DNA of 25,575 nucleotides from Bacteroidales bacterium (GTDB lineage: Bacteria; Bacteroidota; Bacteroidia; Bacteroidales; F082). Positions 17,201-25,094 of this stretch are shown here, in pieces. A model generated the notes under the pieces. That model made no database searches, was not told the origin of the DNA, and saw only the letters and a list, made by a program, of their open reading frames with translations. Numbering within the stretch: position 1 is the first letter of the stretch; every line of letters begins with the position of its first letter. The stretch lies in NCBI GenBank assembly GCA_023229245.1, contig JALNZU010000042.1:1-25575 (forward strand), given 5' to 3'. Made by a program: the position numbers and the translations under genes.

Positions 17201-17528
17201 CGCATAAAGATTTACGTTAAAAACCGATTCATCTATCAACCAACATCTTCACCATTTTTCCGGCCGGAAAATTAACATTGCAAAAAGCAATGAAATTGTT
17301 TGTTAGTTGTATTAGACAAAACAAGCCTAAAAAAACGATAAAACAAAACTATTTTAATGTTAAAATATGTTAATTGTATGAAAGTTATTTTTTTATTTAT
17401 TGTTTGAACAACAATACCTTATTCTTTTTTGATCACCCACCCTTTGAAAACCTCTCAATCAATTTGTTTTTGTCAGTATAAAGCATATTTTTGTTAAAAA
17501 GTCTAACAGACCTATGTTGAAGAAAAAC
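17201..17528 (-). repeat. Duplicated leader/promoter region, copy B (before the RND operon)
   Basis: This non-coding stretch is related along its length to 20291-20626. Shared landmarks lie at nearly the same distance from the start codon: CAAAAAGcAATGAA (17281-17294), ATGTTAAAA followed by GTTAA (17357-17373, 157 bp out) and GTTGAAGAAAAAC (17516-17528, 316 bp out). This copy also has a perfect 16-bp palindrome, TTTTCCGGCCGGAAAA (17256-17271), that is degenerate in copy A. No gene is seen between 17201 and 17680. Confidence 0.6.
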
Positions 17529-17680
17529 ACATTTTGGTCATTATGATATCTGCAATGTTTTCAATCACAGATAGGCTCCTGTTACTCTTATTATCTGGTA
17601 ACCTTGACTCTACTAACACATTACCTTCTATGTGTGTAGGTTGCTTATGATCTAACCTAGATTTGAATTTTGTTGTGTAA

Positions 17681-18271
17681 TCAGGTTGTTCTGCTTCTTA
17701 TTACTTTGAAAAATAATTTGTTCCATTGTGTCCATCCCTGACTAAGTGGAAAGAAATGTTTAATTCTTCCAGTTTCATTCAAACAAAATATGAAATACTC
17801 TTGCCGTCTTTCATGTGGAAAACCTAAGTAATTGTTATCTATGTTAAGTACTCGAATTTTAAAATCGTTTTCAATTCTTACAATTGATAGTGAGTCATTA
17901 AAAGAAGTGTAAAAATTTATATTGTTCAGGATCTCATTTCCCCAATAAAATTCAATATCTGACAAGAAGTCTGATAAGCAATTATGACAACTTTTTGCTG
18001 GTAGATACATAAACCAAGTATTTTTGCCTTCAGATAAATCAGAAATCGAAAATATAGAATTGGTTTTAGTTGAAAATTTTAATGAATCTATTATTTCAAT
18101 ATTCTGTGATTCAAGCAGCTGAATAATTAAATCCCGTATAGCATAGTCTTGCACCGGCACTATTTTCTCAATAGTTGGCCTATTTTTTTTGGAATAAAGT
18201 GCCGAAATAGCATAAATATTGACTAATAAAATTGCTAAGAAGAATAGATTTCTTGCTAAATCACTTTTCAT
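17681..18271 (-). CDS. Membrane-anchored CxxC (thioredoxin-like?) protein (196 aa)
   Basis: One N-terminal transmembrane helix (about residues 8-27) anchors a periplasmic domain. That domain contains KSCHNCLSDFL with a C95-x2-C98 pair, preceded by a hydrophobic strand (TWFMYLPA). This layout resembles a divergent thioredoxin-fold protein, but the usual WCxxC surroundings are absent. The start codon overlaps the beta-propeller gene stop by 4 bp (18268-18271), so the two are translationally coupled. It lies downstream of three Cys-rich peptide genes, so an oxidoreductase acting on them is a reasonable guess. Confidence 0.7.
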   Translation of the reverse strand: MKSDLARNLFFLAILLVNIYAISALYSKKNRPTIEKIVPVQDYAIRDLIIQLLESQNIEIIDSLKFSTKTNSIFSISDLSEGKNTWFMYLPAKSCHNCLSDFLSDIEFYWGNEILNNINFYTSFNDSLSIVRIENDFKIRVLNIDNNYLGFPHERRQEYFIFCLNETGRIKHFFPLSQGWTQWNKLFFKVIRSRTT

Positions 18272-19347
18272 TTCAAACTTTTATTTAAATCCCATATATA
18301 TAAAACAGCATCTTCCATTGACCAGTCAAATAACATTAATTTATTTCGTTTCTCGTCTATTGTGAAACCATAAGCAAGATACGGGAGCTTTAAATTATAT
18401 TTTATTTCTCCGTTTTTATTAAAAATATACAGAAAGCTAACAGTTGAAGCTGATTTTGTTCTGGTTTCGTCTCGGCTTAGACCTAAAAACAGGGCATAAA
18501 TATTATCTTCACCTGCAAACATATCATAATAATATTCTTTGTTCTTCTGATTGAATGGATTATTTGCATCTAGAAAGTTTGGTGGATTATCTTTGGTTTT
18601 TTTTATGATTGACAGTTTTGGAATGCCGTTGGGATCAAAAACATCTATACGAGGGAAGAATGTCATAGCGGAATAGAGTAAACCGTCTTGAAAACTGGAA
18701 TTGGCATGATATGCCAGCTTTTTATTTTCCGGATGCACTAATTCATTTAATTGTGGAAACATTCCAAACCAATTTAATTCGCTTGTTGAGCTTTTAAAGT
18801 ATCTCCCTTCCGAATACATATCGCTTCTGCCTATTCCGTTCGCAGAATCAATAAAGAAGTATTCAGGCAGGGTTTGGACAAATAATGGAAGTGATGTTTT
18901 TGTGATGATAAAGCTATCATCTGAAACATGCATGGCCTTTTCTAGGTCAATAAAATACCCGTTAAATGTACTGGCATCATAAACCCACATTTGTATGGAC
19001 CCATCTTCACCATAAGAATATTGGTCTTTGTATCTCAATGATTGAAACTCCCCGGGACCCATGCCTTTTCTTCCAAACGCACCGATTTTATTGAATGATC
19101 CATCAAAAACAATAAAGAAGTTGTCAGGCTCAGATGTTTGATGTACTATATATAGTGAGTCAACCACATAAACCTTTTGTGGGACAAGTATTTGCTCAAA
19201 AAATATAGTTTCCGCTTCTGAAATGGCAAGATTTATAGCAGGCGGAGGATTGTCGAAATAAATATGTTGCCAGTCAGTTTCAAGTTTTTTGTTAGAACAA
19301 GATATTGTCATTAAACAACTGACGATTATTAATGGAAATTTGTACAT
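18268..19347 (-). CDS. Beta-propeller lipoprotein (TolB-like/6-bladed family)
   Basis: A 359-aa lipoprotein with its signal ending at C17 (MTISC). The body shows repeated beta-propeller blades: VYVVDSLYIVHQ, FDGSFNKIGAFGRKGMGPGEF (about 81-101), MWVYDAS, RIDVFDPNGIPKLSI and YIFNKNGEIKYNLKLP. The GxKGxGPGEF element is typical of Bacteroidales 6-bladed propeller lipoproteins, which are often encoded beside small secreted peptides such as NVEALA-type proteins. It is exported and probably anchored at the cell surface or in the periplasm. It follows the peptide trio and is coupled to the CxxC membrane protein. A binding role for the peptides is inferred. Confidence 0.8.
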   Translation of the reverse strand: MYKFPLIIVSCLMTISCSNKKLETDWQHIYFDNPPPAINLAISEAETIFFEQILVPQKVYVVDSLYIVHQTSEPDNFFIVFDGSFNKIGAFGRKGMGPGEFQSLRYKDQYSYGEDGSIQMWVYDASTFNGYFIDLEKAMHVSDDSFIITKTSLPLFVQTLPEYFFIDSANGIGRSDMYSEGRYFKSSTSELNWFGMFPQLNELVHPENKKLAYHANSSFQDGLLYSAMTFFPRIDVFDPNGIPKLSIIKKTKDNPPNFLDANNPFNQKNKEYYYDMFAGEDNIYALFLGLSRDETRTKSASTVSFLYIFNKNGEIKYNLKLPYLAYGFTIDEKRNKLMLFDWSMEDAVLYIWDLNKSLK

Positions 19348-19445
19348 AACATTTATGTTTAATCAAATTTATTAAATCAGAATTACAATATTTACTTTAA
19401 GGTAATGATGAGGAATAGACTTTTGTTAGCTTAATCAAAGTAGAT

Positions 19446-19712
19446 TTAATTTGATTTTCCTGTACCAGTTTCAGTTGGATTATGTCTGCAACTTCCTGAA
19501 TCAGAAAAAGACTTGCATCGTTTTTTTTCACACGAACCACAATCATAAACCTCCCAGTTGTTTTCAGACTCTGTACCAGAAATCTCAAAAGTGTTATAGC
19601 AGGTTACAAGATTACCATTGCCTGGAGCAGCATAGATCAGTAAATCTGAGAGTACTAAAATATTTACTATCAACAAAACTGTAATAACTATTGTTTCAAA
19701 TTTTATTTTCAT
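19446..19712 (-). CDS. Small secreted Cys-rich peptide 1 (88 aa)
   Basis: An N-terminal hydrophobic segment (about residues 8-29) works as a signal or anchor. The mature part reads LVTCYNTFEISGTESE, then DCGSCEKKRC and DSGSC, five cysteines in all. The arrangement CY-TF-SGT-SE, DCG-C, C, DSG-C is shared with the 89-aa peptide encoded 25 bp upstream and partly with the 85-aa peptide. The cysteines suggest disulfides or thioether modification. No named family was recognised. Confidence 0.8.
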   Translation of the reverse strand: MKIKFETIVITVLLIVNILVLSDLLIYAAPGNGNLVTCYNTFEISGTESENNWEVYDCGSCEKKRCKSFSDSGSCRHNPTETGTGKSN

Positions 19713-19737
19713 TTAGATTGATTTTAAATTTACATAA

Positions 19738-20007
19738 TTAATTATCACGTAAAGGGAAAACATAGTGTGATATAGTACATTTTCCCGAATCCCTGTACTC
19801 GTAACATTCTATTTCTTTACAGGTGCCACAGTCAAGTACTAAATATTTAGTTTCACTTGCTGTACCTGAAACTCTGAAAGTTGAATAGCAGGTGATTAAT
19901 GAACCTGGGGTTTCACTTTTAGTGTTTATTGTCCAGAATAATAGTACGCATAATGTCGTTAGGAAAGCGATACTTAATCCGAGATTTAATGCATTTTCTT
20001 TTTTCAT
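19738..20007 (-). CDS. Small secreted Cys-rich peptide 2 (89 aa)
   Basis: A hydrophobic N-terminus (about residues 9-28) is followed by LITCYSTFRVSGTASE, LDCGTCKEIEC and DSGKC. It is the closest relative of the 88-aa peptide and clearly a tandem duplicate. It lies 25 bp after the 85-aa gene and 25 bp before the 88-aa gene, so the three are one transcription unit. After DSGKC the tail (about 13 residues, ending PLRDN) has no sequence in common with the neighbouring tail, so selection seems to act on the cysteine core. Confidence 0.8.
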   Translation of the reverse strand: MKKENALNLGLSIAFLTTLCVLLFWTINTKSETPGSLITCYSTFRVSGTASETKYLVLDCGTCKEIECYEYRDSGKCTISHYVFPLRDN

Positions 20008-20032
20008 AATTAAAATGGGGTGTTTTAATGAA

Positions 20033-20290
20033 TTAATTATTATTTTGTTTTTTAGTTTCTGAAGAGCTAGGTCGGCATCTTAAAGCATTAAAATAGGCAG
20101 AGGCCTCTTTAACAGTACAACTTCCACAAAAGTAAACATCAAATTTTAGAGGGGCTGGACCCAACTCAAGAATCTCATAACAAACTACAATATTAGGAGA
20201 GTGTTGTTCTGATTTAACAATCAATACGTTCCCAATCATTACAAATATGATCACTAGAGTTGCGCTACATAGGATTTTTGCTTGTCTCAT
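20033..20290 (-). CDS. Small secreted Cys-rich peptide 3, first of the trio (85 aa)
   Basis: A signal or anchor helix (about residues 7-25) is followed by VVCYEILELGPAPLKFDVYF, CGSC and a final cysteine (ALRC). It keeps the CY, CGSC and terminal Cys positions of its two neighbours but has lost the SGT-SE and DSG elements, so it is a divergent paralogue. Its leader (20291-20626) is duplicated in front of the RND operon. The N-terminus MRQAK matches the 43-aa ORF there (MKQAK). The function is unknown; secretion is inferred. Confidence 0.78.
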   Translation of the reverse strand: MRQAKILCSATLVIIFVMIGNVLIVKSEQHSPNIVVCYEILELGPAPLKFDVYFCGSCTVKEASAYFNALRCRPSSSETKKQNNN

Positions 20291-20626
20291 AACATAAACT
20301 TGTTAAGTTAAAAATTTATTTATTTATCTACCAACGCGCATCCGCACTACCTTTCCAACCTAAAATCCACATCACAAAAAGTAATGAAGATGCATTGTAA
20401 GTATATTTCACAAAAGAAAGGAAAAAATCGATATAGTACAAGTATATAAATGTTAAAAAACGTTAAATGTTTTGATCTTACTACTATTTCCATGGATAGA
20501 GGTCAAAACCCCATTACAAAACAAGATTGTACTTCTATGGTTTGAGAGTTTTTGAAACAAGTGATAAAGTTATTTTGTAAGTGTTGAATGTATGCCTGCT
20601 ATCGCATCTTATTGTTGAAGAAAAAC
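20291..20626 (-). repeat. Duplicated leader/promoter region, copy A (before the peptide trio)
   Basis: This is the counterpart of 17201-17528: CAAAAAGtAATGAA (20375-20388), ATGTTAAAA followed by GTTAA (20450-20466, 160 bp from the start) and GTTGAAGAAAAAC (20614-20626). On the minus strand the middle element is a pair of TTAAC-type units 10 bp apart, a possible regulator site just upstream of an unmapped promoter. No gene is seen here; its far end abuts the decayed exporter gene. Confidence 0.6.
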
Positions 20627-21523
20627 TAATATGGGATTAAGGCTGCGTGCCGTTATAAACTATTCAACCCGGGAATGGTCGTCAATTCGTTGCAAAATAT
20701 CTCCCGTAAGTTTGGTGTCGAAATAACTCATAGGCAATTTCATCAATTTTATAAAAAAGTCCGAAATGAGAGATATGTTTATTCTGGTACTGATGTGCAG
20801 AAGTATCTACTGTCTGATAAATTCTACCGACATGCGGCTGATGATCAATACCATCTGTGCTAAAAGCATTAGGTAAATGAAATGGATGTTTTTGTTGGCA
20901 ATACCAATATCCACTATAGCCTGTGTGAGGAAAGGGAAAATGAGCTGAAACAAGCTACCTAAAACCAATCCTATAACGAGTTGCCCGAAAAAGCGCTTGT
21001 ATCGCAAAAAATAACCGAATAAAAATTTAAGACTGTTGCGGTTTATTTTATCACCTTCCTGTTTGTAAAAATCCTGTGTAGGCTCTAAAAGCAATACAAT
21101 GCCTTTGTCCTCACCTCTTGACCTTGTGCTGATCCAATGCTTTTTAAATTCTTCTTCTGTGTAACTAAGAAGACCACGTGCAGGGTCGGAGATGTAAACG
21201 TTGGTTTGTTTTCGGAAAATGTTCTTTTGCTTAAACTTGTAAACAACCACAAAATGCTCCTGATTCCAATGTACGATGCAAGGCAGGGGTGCTTCTTTTG
21301 CAAGCTTTTCAAAGCTTATACAGCCACCAATAGTCTTAAAGCCTATTTGTTCGGCGGCTTCGCTGATAGAAAGTAATGAAATTCCATCTCTTGCCATAAA
21401 TGTCATTTCGCGCAATTTGTCAAGAGAAAACATCTTTCCGTAATAATTGGCAATGATCTTCAATGAAACCGGTCCACAGTCCATTTGATCCGGTTGGGCA
21501 TGAAAAGGAAATTTATTTATCAT
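20609..21523 (-). pseudogene. C39-peptidase bacteriocin-type ABC exporter, truncated by in-frame amber codons
   Basis: The N-terminal C39 peptidase domain looks intact. These domains remove leader peptides at a double-glycine site. Here C16 (QMDCGPVSLK), H90 (WNQEHFVVVY) and D113 (ISDPARG) form the catalytic set. Membrane helices begin near residue 177. Translation stops at TAG (20809-20807) after MSVEFIRQ, but the same frame continues with transporter-like sequence (ILLHISTRINISLISDF, KLPMSYFDTKLTGDILQRI) to a second TAG (20662-20660) and a TAA at 20611. The first TAG probably replaced a TGG tryptophan codon. The ATP-binding domain is missing. The gene start overlaps the outer-membrane protein gene by 4 bp. 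A free peptidase-TM fragment might still be made. Confidence 0.85.
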
Positions 21524-23871
21524 GGTGTATTGCCAATATCATGTTCCATAATGTTCTTCTTCTTGATGGCTTTTTGTTCTTTTCCTGATTTCATCGACCA
21601 TACAAATTGAAACATAACCATAAAGCTTTCAAATCTGTATATGTTTTGCTCGTAAACCTGAGAGCTCCATATTTTTTCGGTTTCCTTGTTAGGGAAAAAA
21701 GCATTCATCACACTTATATTTATTTCCCCCTGGCCTTTAAAGATTTCTTTTGCCAGATAAATCTCGTCGAGCAAAGGGCTGTTGTAATTATATCCTTGAT
21801 AGTTATATTCTTTTCCCTGAATTGTAAAGGATGCACCAAAATTAAAATCAGCCGGCAGCATCATATCCAACGATATGGAAAACTGATTGCCAAAGCCATT
21901 AAAAGTTGAGTTGTTAAAGGATTGATAGAAGAAGTTGTTGAAAATTCCCATTTGAAAAGTTTGCAAAACCATGGCATAAGCTTGCAGCATGATACCGAAA
22001 TTATTTTCATATGCTGTATTTATCAGCATGGTTTTTACAAGCGACCCATCGGTTGTTAGGCCGGGGCGAATCACATCGCTACGCCAGTTACTGTAACAAC
22101 TTACAGAAAAAAACGTGTAGGCATTTTTCCTAAATCTATAATTGAGTTCTATTGCATCCGTTATTTCCGGTTTAAGATAGGGATTCCCCTCGCGGCTCGA
22201 CAGTGAATCAGATGAAAAGTAAACAAACGGTATTAGCATTCCTGCATACGGATAGCTTAACTTCCTCAAATAGTTTATTTTAATTGTGTTTTTCGAATCC
22301 AAAGTATGCAGAACAGAAAGGTTGGGCAAGAAATAGAAATTACTGCGTTTTATACTGTCATGATTAATGTTTATATTCAGGTTTTCGGCTCTTACTCTTG
22401 CTTGCAACCCCCAATTTTTTATTTTTTGATTGATGTTTAAGTAGGCTGCATTTCGTAAGTCATTGTAGCGGAAACTTGATATCTCATTTTCTGAGAAAAA
22501 CGAGTTTTCAATATACCTTTGATAAGTGTTTGTCCCTAACTCAAGTTGAGTGTATTCTGCAATGGGATATGTATAGTCTGCAATCAGGGTAAATGAATTT
22601 ATTTCGTAATCGGTTTCTGTTTCCCAGGTAGTTGTTTGCCCGTTGTTATCAGTATATAAGTATTGCTTCGCATAATCTGCTTTTCTATTGCGGTTCAAAA
22701 AATAAGCATTGGCATTGATGCTTAACTCATGATCGGATTTTTCAAACAAGTGCTTGTAATAATAAGAGTAATTCTGTTGGAAATAATTGCTTTCGTCTTT
22801 TAGAAAGGAATATATATTTAAGGTGTTTCTGCCATAATATCGTTGTGTGAAATAACTCGACTTATTTACCTGTGTACCGGGTGATAGATTAATCTCAAAT
22901 TTCATCAGGTTGTTTTTATTCATAAAAAAGTCTGTTGCTAAATTTATCTGATGTTCAGTATTTTTAACCTTTGCCGGATTTATAATAACAATCGTGTCAA
23001 TGTAAGATTTTTTTCCTTCGTCAATTTGCCTGTAGCTGTTTCGCGAGTATTTACCATTTGAATATCTTAATGAATAAGATAGAGAAACATTAATTTTTTT
23101 CCATGTATATCCTACCTGAAATCCTGAACGATTTAGCTTGTTTTCAAGGAAATAATTAAGGTTTATAAATGCCTTAAAGCCGGTGGATTTTTCTTTTTTT
23201 GTGATGATATTGATGACTCCTCCGACTTCCGAATCATATTTTGAAGATGGGTGGGTAATTATTTCGATTTTCTCAATGCTTTCAGCAGGTATTGTCGCAA
23301 AATTTTTGTTCTTTCCCGTGTAGCTGCCATCAATTAAAACCAATGTATTTGAGCGACCAGGAATACTTATTTCTTGACTCACCTTGTCAACTTTCAATAA
23401 AGGCGTTTTTTTCGCAAGGTCTATCAGGCTCATTGAATTTGAAATCATGATTGAATCAGGAATTAATACTGTACGATCAATCATTGTTTTATACCCAATC
23501 TGATTACCTGTAATAGTAACCTCTTCCAAACGAATTATTTCTCTGGCCATATTTATTTTACCAAGACTTTTTTTTGAGTTGTCCTGAATAACAATTTTTT
23601 TACTTTTAAAGCCAACCATATCAATCACCATTAAAGCATCCTTTTCAGGCAATGGCTGAATAAAACAGAAAAAACCAGAGCTATCGGAAATGCAGCCTGA
23701 AAAAAAAGTGCCGTTTGCATTCAAAACTCTGATGGTGGCATAAGCTAACGGCTCCTGCGTAATGCTATCAATAACTGTACCTGACATTTCGCATTTAGAC
23801 ACCTTTTGGGCGCTGGCAAAAGTTAGTCCTATCGCCGAAAAACAAATTACTAAGGTTAGAAGCTTTATCAT
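21520..23871 (-). CDS. Outer-membrane beta-barrel protein, TonB-receptor-like
   Basis: A 783-aa outer-membrane protein. A signal peptide (residues 1-22, ending ASAQ) is followed by a carboxypeptidase-regulatory-like domain (about 28-105), a TonB plug domain (about 125-235, ending SEVGGVINIITKK) and a long barrel region rich in aromatic beta strands. It belongs to the outer-membrane beta-barrel group often found in Bacteroidota peptide gene clusters. It is probably a conduit or receptor for the peptide product. Both neighbours overlap it by 4 bp (ATGA): the thiol protein upstream and the exporter downstream. A clear TonB box was not identified. Confidence 0.85.
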   Translation of the reverse strand: MIKLLTLVICFSAIGLTFASAQKVSKCEMSGTVIDSITQEPLAYATIRVLNANGTFFSGCISDSSGFFCFIQPLPEKDALMVIDMVGFKSKKIVIQDNSKKSLGKINMAREIIRLEEVTITGNQIGYKTMIDRTVLIPDSIMISNSMSLIDLAKKTPLLKVDKVSQEISIPGRSNTLVLIDGSYTGKNKNFATIPAESIEKIEIITHPSSKYDSEVGGVINIITKKEKSTGFKAFINLNYFLENKLNRSGFQVGYTWKKINVSLSYSLRYSNGKYSRNSYRQIDEGKKSYIDTIVIINPAKVKNTEHQINLATDFFMNKNNLMKFEINLSPGTQVNKSSYFTQRYYGRNTLNIYSFLKDESNYFQQNYSYYYKHLFEKSDHELSINANAYFLNRNRKADYAKQYLYTDNNGQTTTWETETDYEINSFTLIADYTYPIAEYTQLELGTNTYQRYIENSFFSENEISSFRYNDLRNAAYLNINQKIKNWGLQARVRAENLNININHDSIKRSNFYFLPNLSVLHTLDSKNTIKINYLRKLSYPYAGMLIPFVYFSSDSLSSREGNPYLKPEITDAIELNYRFRKNAYTFFSVSCYSNWRSDVIRPGLTTDGSLVKTMLINTAYENNFGIMLQAYAMVLQTFQMGIFNNFFYQSFNNSTFNGFGNQFSISLDMMLPADFNFGASFTIQGKEYNYQGYNYNSPLLDEIYLAKEIFKGQGEINISVMNAFFPNKETEKIWSSQVYEQNIYRFESFMVMFQFVWSMKSGKEQKAIKKKNIMEHDIGNTP

Positions 23872-24407
23872 GGTTTTTTTAGAATGGCTTCAATTTTTTC
23901 TTCATCTCCGATTTGGTATCCATACTTTTGGAATAGCACTTTTTTATCTTTTGACAAAATGATGGTTTGAGGTATCTTTAAGTGTAAACCATTGATGTGT
24001 GAAAAATAGGATGTATCTATGCCCGGCGCATCATAAAGATAATCTGCTATATCTCCGTTTACATCAATATACAAGGGAAAGTTAAGCTCTGTTTTCTCCT
24101 TTGATTTCGATATTTGGCGGCTGTAATCTTTTCTGTATTTTCTGCTAAAAGCGATCAGCTTAACATTGTAAAGTTGTTCCCAACTTTTAATTTTTATTGC
24201 TATGGCTTTAAGTTCCTTTAGGCATATTCCACACCCTGGTCCATAAATAACAAAAAGCATTGGTCCGGTTGCTTGAGCTAAATCTAGATTTGAAGTATCT
24301 CCATAAGAATCTGTAAGCATTATGCTGGTATGTTTGTCAATATTTTGGGTTGATACTCCCGTTAAAGTCGCAATGGTTATTGCCAGAATTAAAAAAATAC
24401 TTTTCAT
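23868..24407 (-). CDS. Secreted thioredoxin-like (TlpA/redoxin-type) protein
   Basis: A 179-aa periplasmic or envelope protein starting MKSIFLILAITIATL, with a signal peptide (cleavage near VST/QN). The thioredoxin fold has GPGCGICLKEL with active-site cysteines C59 and C62, a conserved IPQTIILSKDK strand with the cis-proline region, and KYGYQIG at the end. The frame extends to an ATG at 24428, but I chose 24407: it starts the signal peptide directly and lies 2 bp after the upstream stop, while the longer form would overlap that gene. It is 4 bp-coupled to the outer-membrane protein. It may reduce or oxidise the Cys-rich precursor. Confidence 0.85.
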   Translation of the reverse strand: MKSIFLILAITIATLTGVSTQNIDKHTSIMLTDSYGDTSNLDLAQATGPMLFVIYGPGCGICLKELKAIAIKIKSWEQLYNVKLIAFSRKYRKDYSRQISKSKEKTELNFPLYIDVNGDIADYLYDAPGIDTSYFSHINGLHLKIPQTIILSKDKKVLFQKYGYQIGDEEKIEAILKKP

Positions 24408-24409
24408 GA

Positions 24410-24751
24410 TCAATTTTTTATTGTACATAGGTTATTCCTCTTTAAGGCATATTCGTAATTTGAAATTGGTGAGCAAAGAAAGTCATAAATACAATTCTTG
24501 CAAGGAGATACTTTTGCTTTGCTTTTAAACCAGGAATTACCTGATTTCATTTCTTTGTAAACAATTTCGTAAATATTATTTTCCATAATGTTACCTAACA
24601 GCTTATCATTAAGATTTGCATAAATATCGCCTGTACTTTTTACGGAAAGCTTCCCAAAATTTAAAGGATTCATGAGCAAATTTGAGTGTATGTCATTTAA
24701 AGATAATTCTTGCCTCAAAATATCGTGTTTGTGAATAAAAACACTGTAGCC
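24410..24751 (-). pseudogene. C-terminal remnant of a pseudo-radical-SAM (GG-Bacteroidales type) protein
   Basis: Only a C-terminal part is left: LNFGKLSVKSTGDIYANLND, LGNIMENNIYEIVYKEMKSG, then a cysteine cluster CKNCIYDFLC (C-x2-C-x5-C) and a last Cys in NNLC. This matches, as I recall it, the end of the pseudo-rSAM partner proteins of GG-Bacteroidales RiPP loci. The N-terminal two-thirds is absent, and the frame begins inside the precursor peptide gene, overlapping its stop. A deletion therefore joined the precursor core to the middle of this gene. Homologous-looking sequence starts near 24751 (GYSVFIHKHDIL). The ATG at 24784 is not a plausible original start. Confidence 0.7.
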
Positions 24752-24903
24752 TTTTCTCCATAGCCGCAGCAACAGCAGCCACATCCAAAAATATTACAGT
24801 AGGTTGATCCGCTTCCGCCACCTGATTCACCAACTTTCAAGTGAAACATTTCGTCAGACGATAGAATATCATTTCTAACGAGATTACACAATTTAATTTT
24901 CAT
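24715..24903 (-). CDS. RiPP precursor peptide, GG-Bacteroidales-like, Cys-rich core (62 aa)
   Basis: A ribosomal peptide with a leader (MKIKLCNLVRNDILSSDEMF, typical K-L-L-SEEM pattern), a Gly-rich junction (LKVGESGGG) and a core CNIFGCGCCCCGYG with six cysteines in about 14 residues. This resembles the natural-product precursor family of Bacteroidales, which has CGCGC-type cores modified by a radical-SAM maturase. The last 12 residues (ATVFLFTNTIF) look foreign: the DNA there is the out-of-frame start of the pseudo-rSAM remnant, so the native tail was probably lost in a deletion. No maturase gene is in the window. The gene lies directly downstream of three LytTR-type sites. Confidence 0.75.
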   Translation of the reverse strand: MKIKLCNLVRNDILSSDEMFHLKVGESGGGSGSTYCNIFGCGCCCCGYGEKATVFLFTNTIF

Positions 24904-24990
24904 AATAAAAAGTTTAAGTTAATTGAGCTGCATTTATAGTGGCGTCACCCTTATCACTTACTAAATTTCGGCACCTAAAAATAGCACTTC

Positions 24991-25022
24991 TAAAGATACA
25001 ACAAAAAGTCCCTTATATCAAG
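24991..25022 (-). promoter_or_regulatory. Candidate promoter of the precursor operon
   Basis: On the minus strand CTTG (25022-25019) and TATCTTTA (24998-24991) are 20 bp apart. Each differs by one base from the Bacteroidota TTTG / TAnnTTTG boxes. The nearest LytTR-type site ends 19 bp upstream, a position suited to an activator helping a weak promoter. The leader to the start codon would be about 80 nt. Confidence 0.5.
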
Positions 25023-25040
25023 AAAAATCTATGTTATCTA

Positions 25041-25093
25041 ATGAGCGGTACATTTTCATAAATGAGCGGTATGTTTTTGTAAATGAACGGTAC
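25041..25093 (-). promoter_or_regulatory. Three direct repeats with 21-bp period, LytTR-type binding sites
   Basis: The units ATGAGCGGTAC (25041-25051), ATGAGCGGTAT (25062-25072) and ATGAACGGTAC (25083-25093) start exactly 21 bp apart. On the minus strand they read ATACCGCTCAT or GTACCGTTCAT; the third contains ACCGTTCAT, a full match to the published LytTR consensus [TA][AC][CA]GTTN[AG][TG], and the others differ by one base. A 21-bp phase (two helical turns) is what LytTR proteins need. They sit directly after the LytTR gene and before the precursor promoter. Confidence 0.85.
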
Positions 25094-25094
25094 T

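Noticed and set aside
17512..17697. 61-codon open stretch (-) after the CxxC gene with protein-like composition (RLDHKQPTHIEGN, VIENIADIIM)
   Set aside because: It has no start codon until near its end, overlaps the preceding gene, and is within chance length for AT-rich DNA. It might be a gene remnant.
19446..20290. Assignment of the peptide trio to the NVEALA family
   Set aside because: Context (propeller lipoprotein, small secreted peptides) is similar, but no NVEALA motif is present and the cysteine pattern differs.
24752..24784. ATG at 24784 as true start of the 124-aa frame
   Set aside because: The first residues (MWLLLLRLW) are just the Cys-rich core of the precursor gene read in another frame; family-like sequence begins only near 24751.
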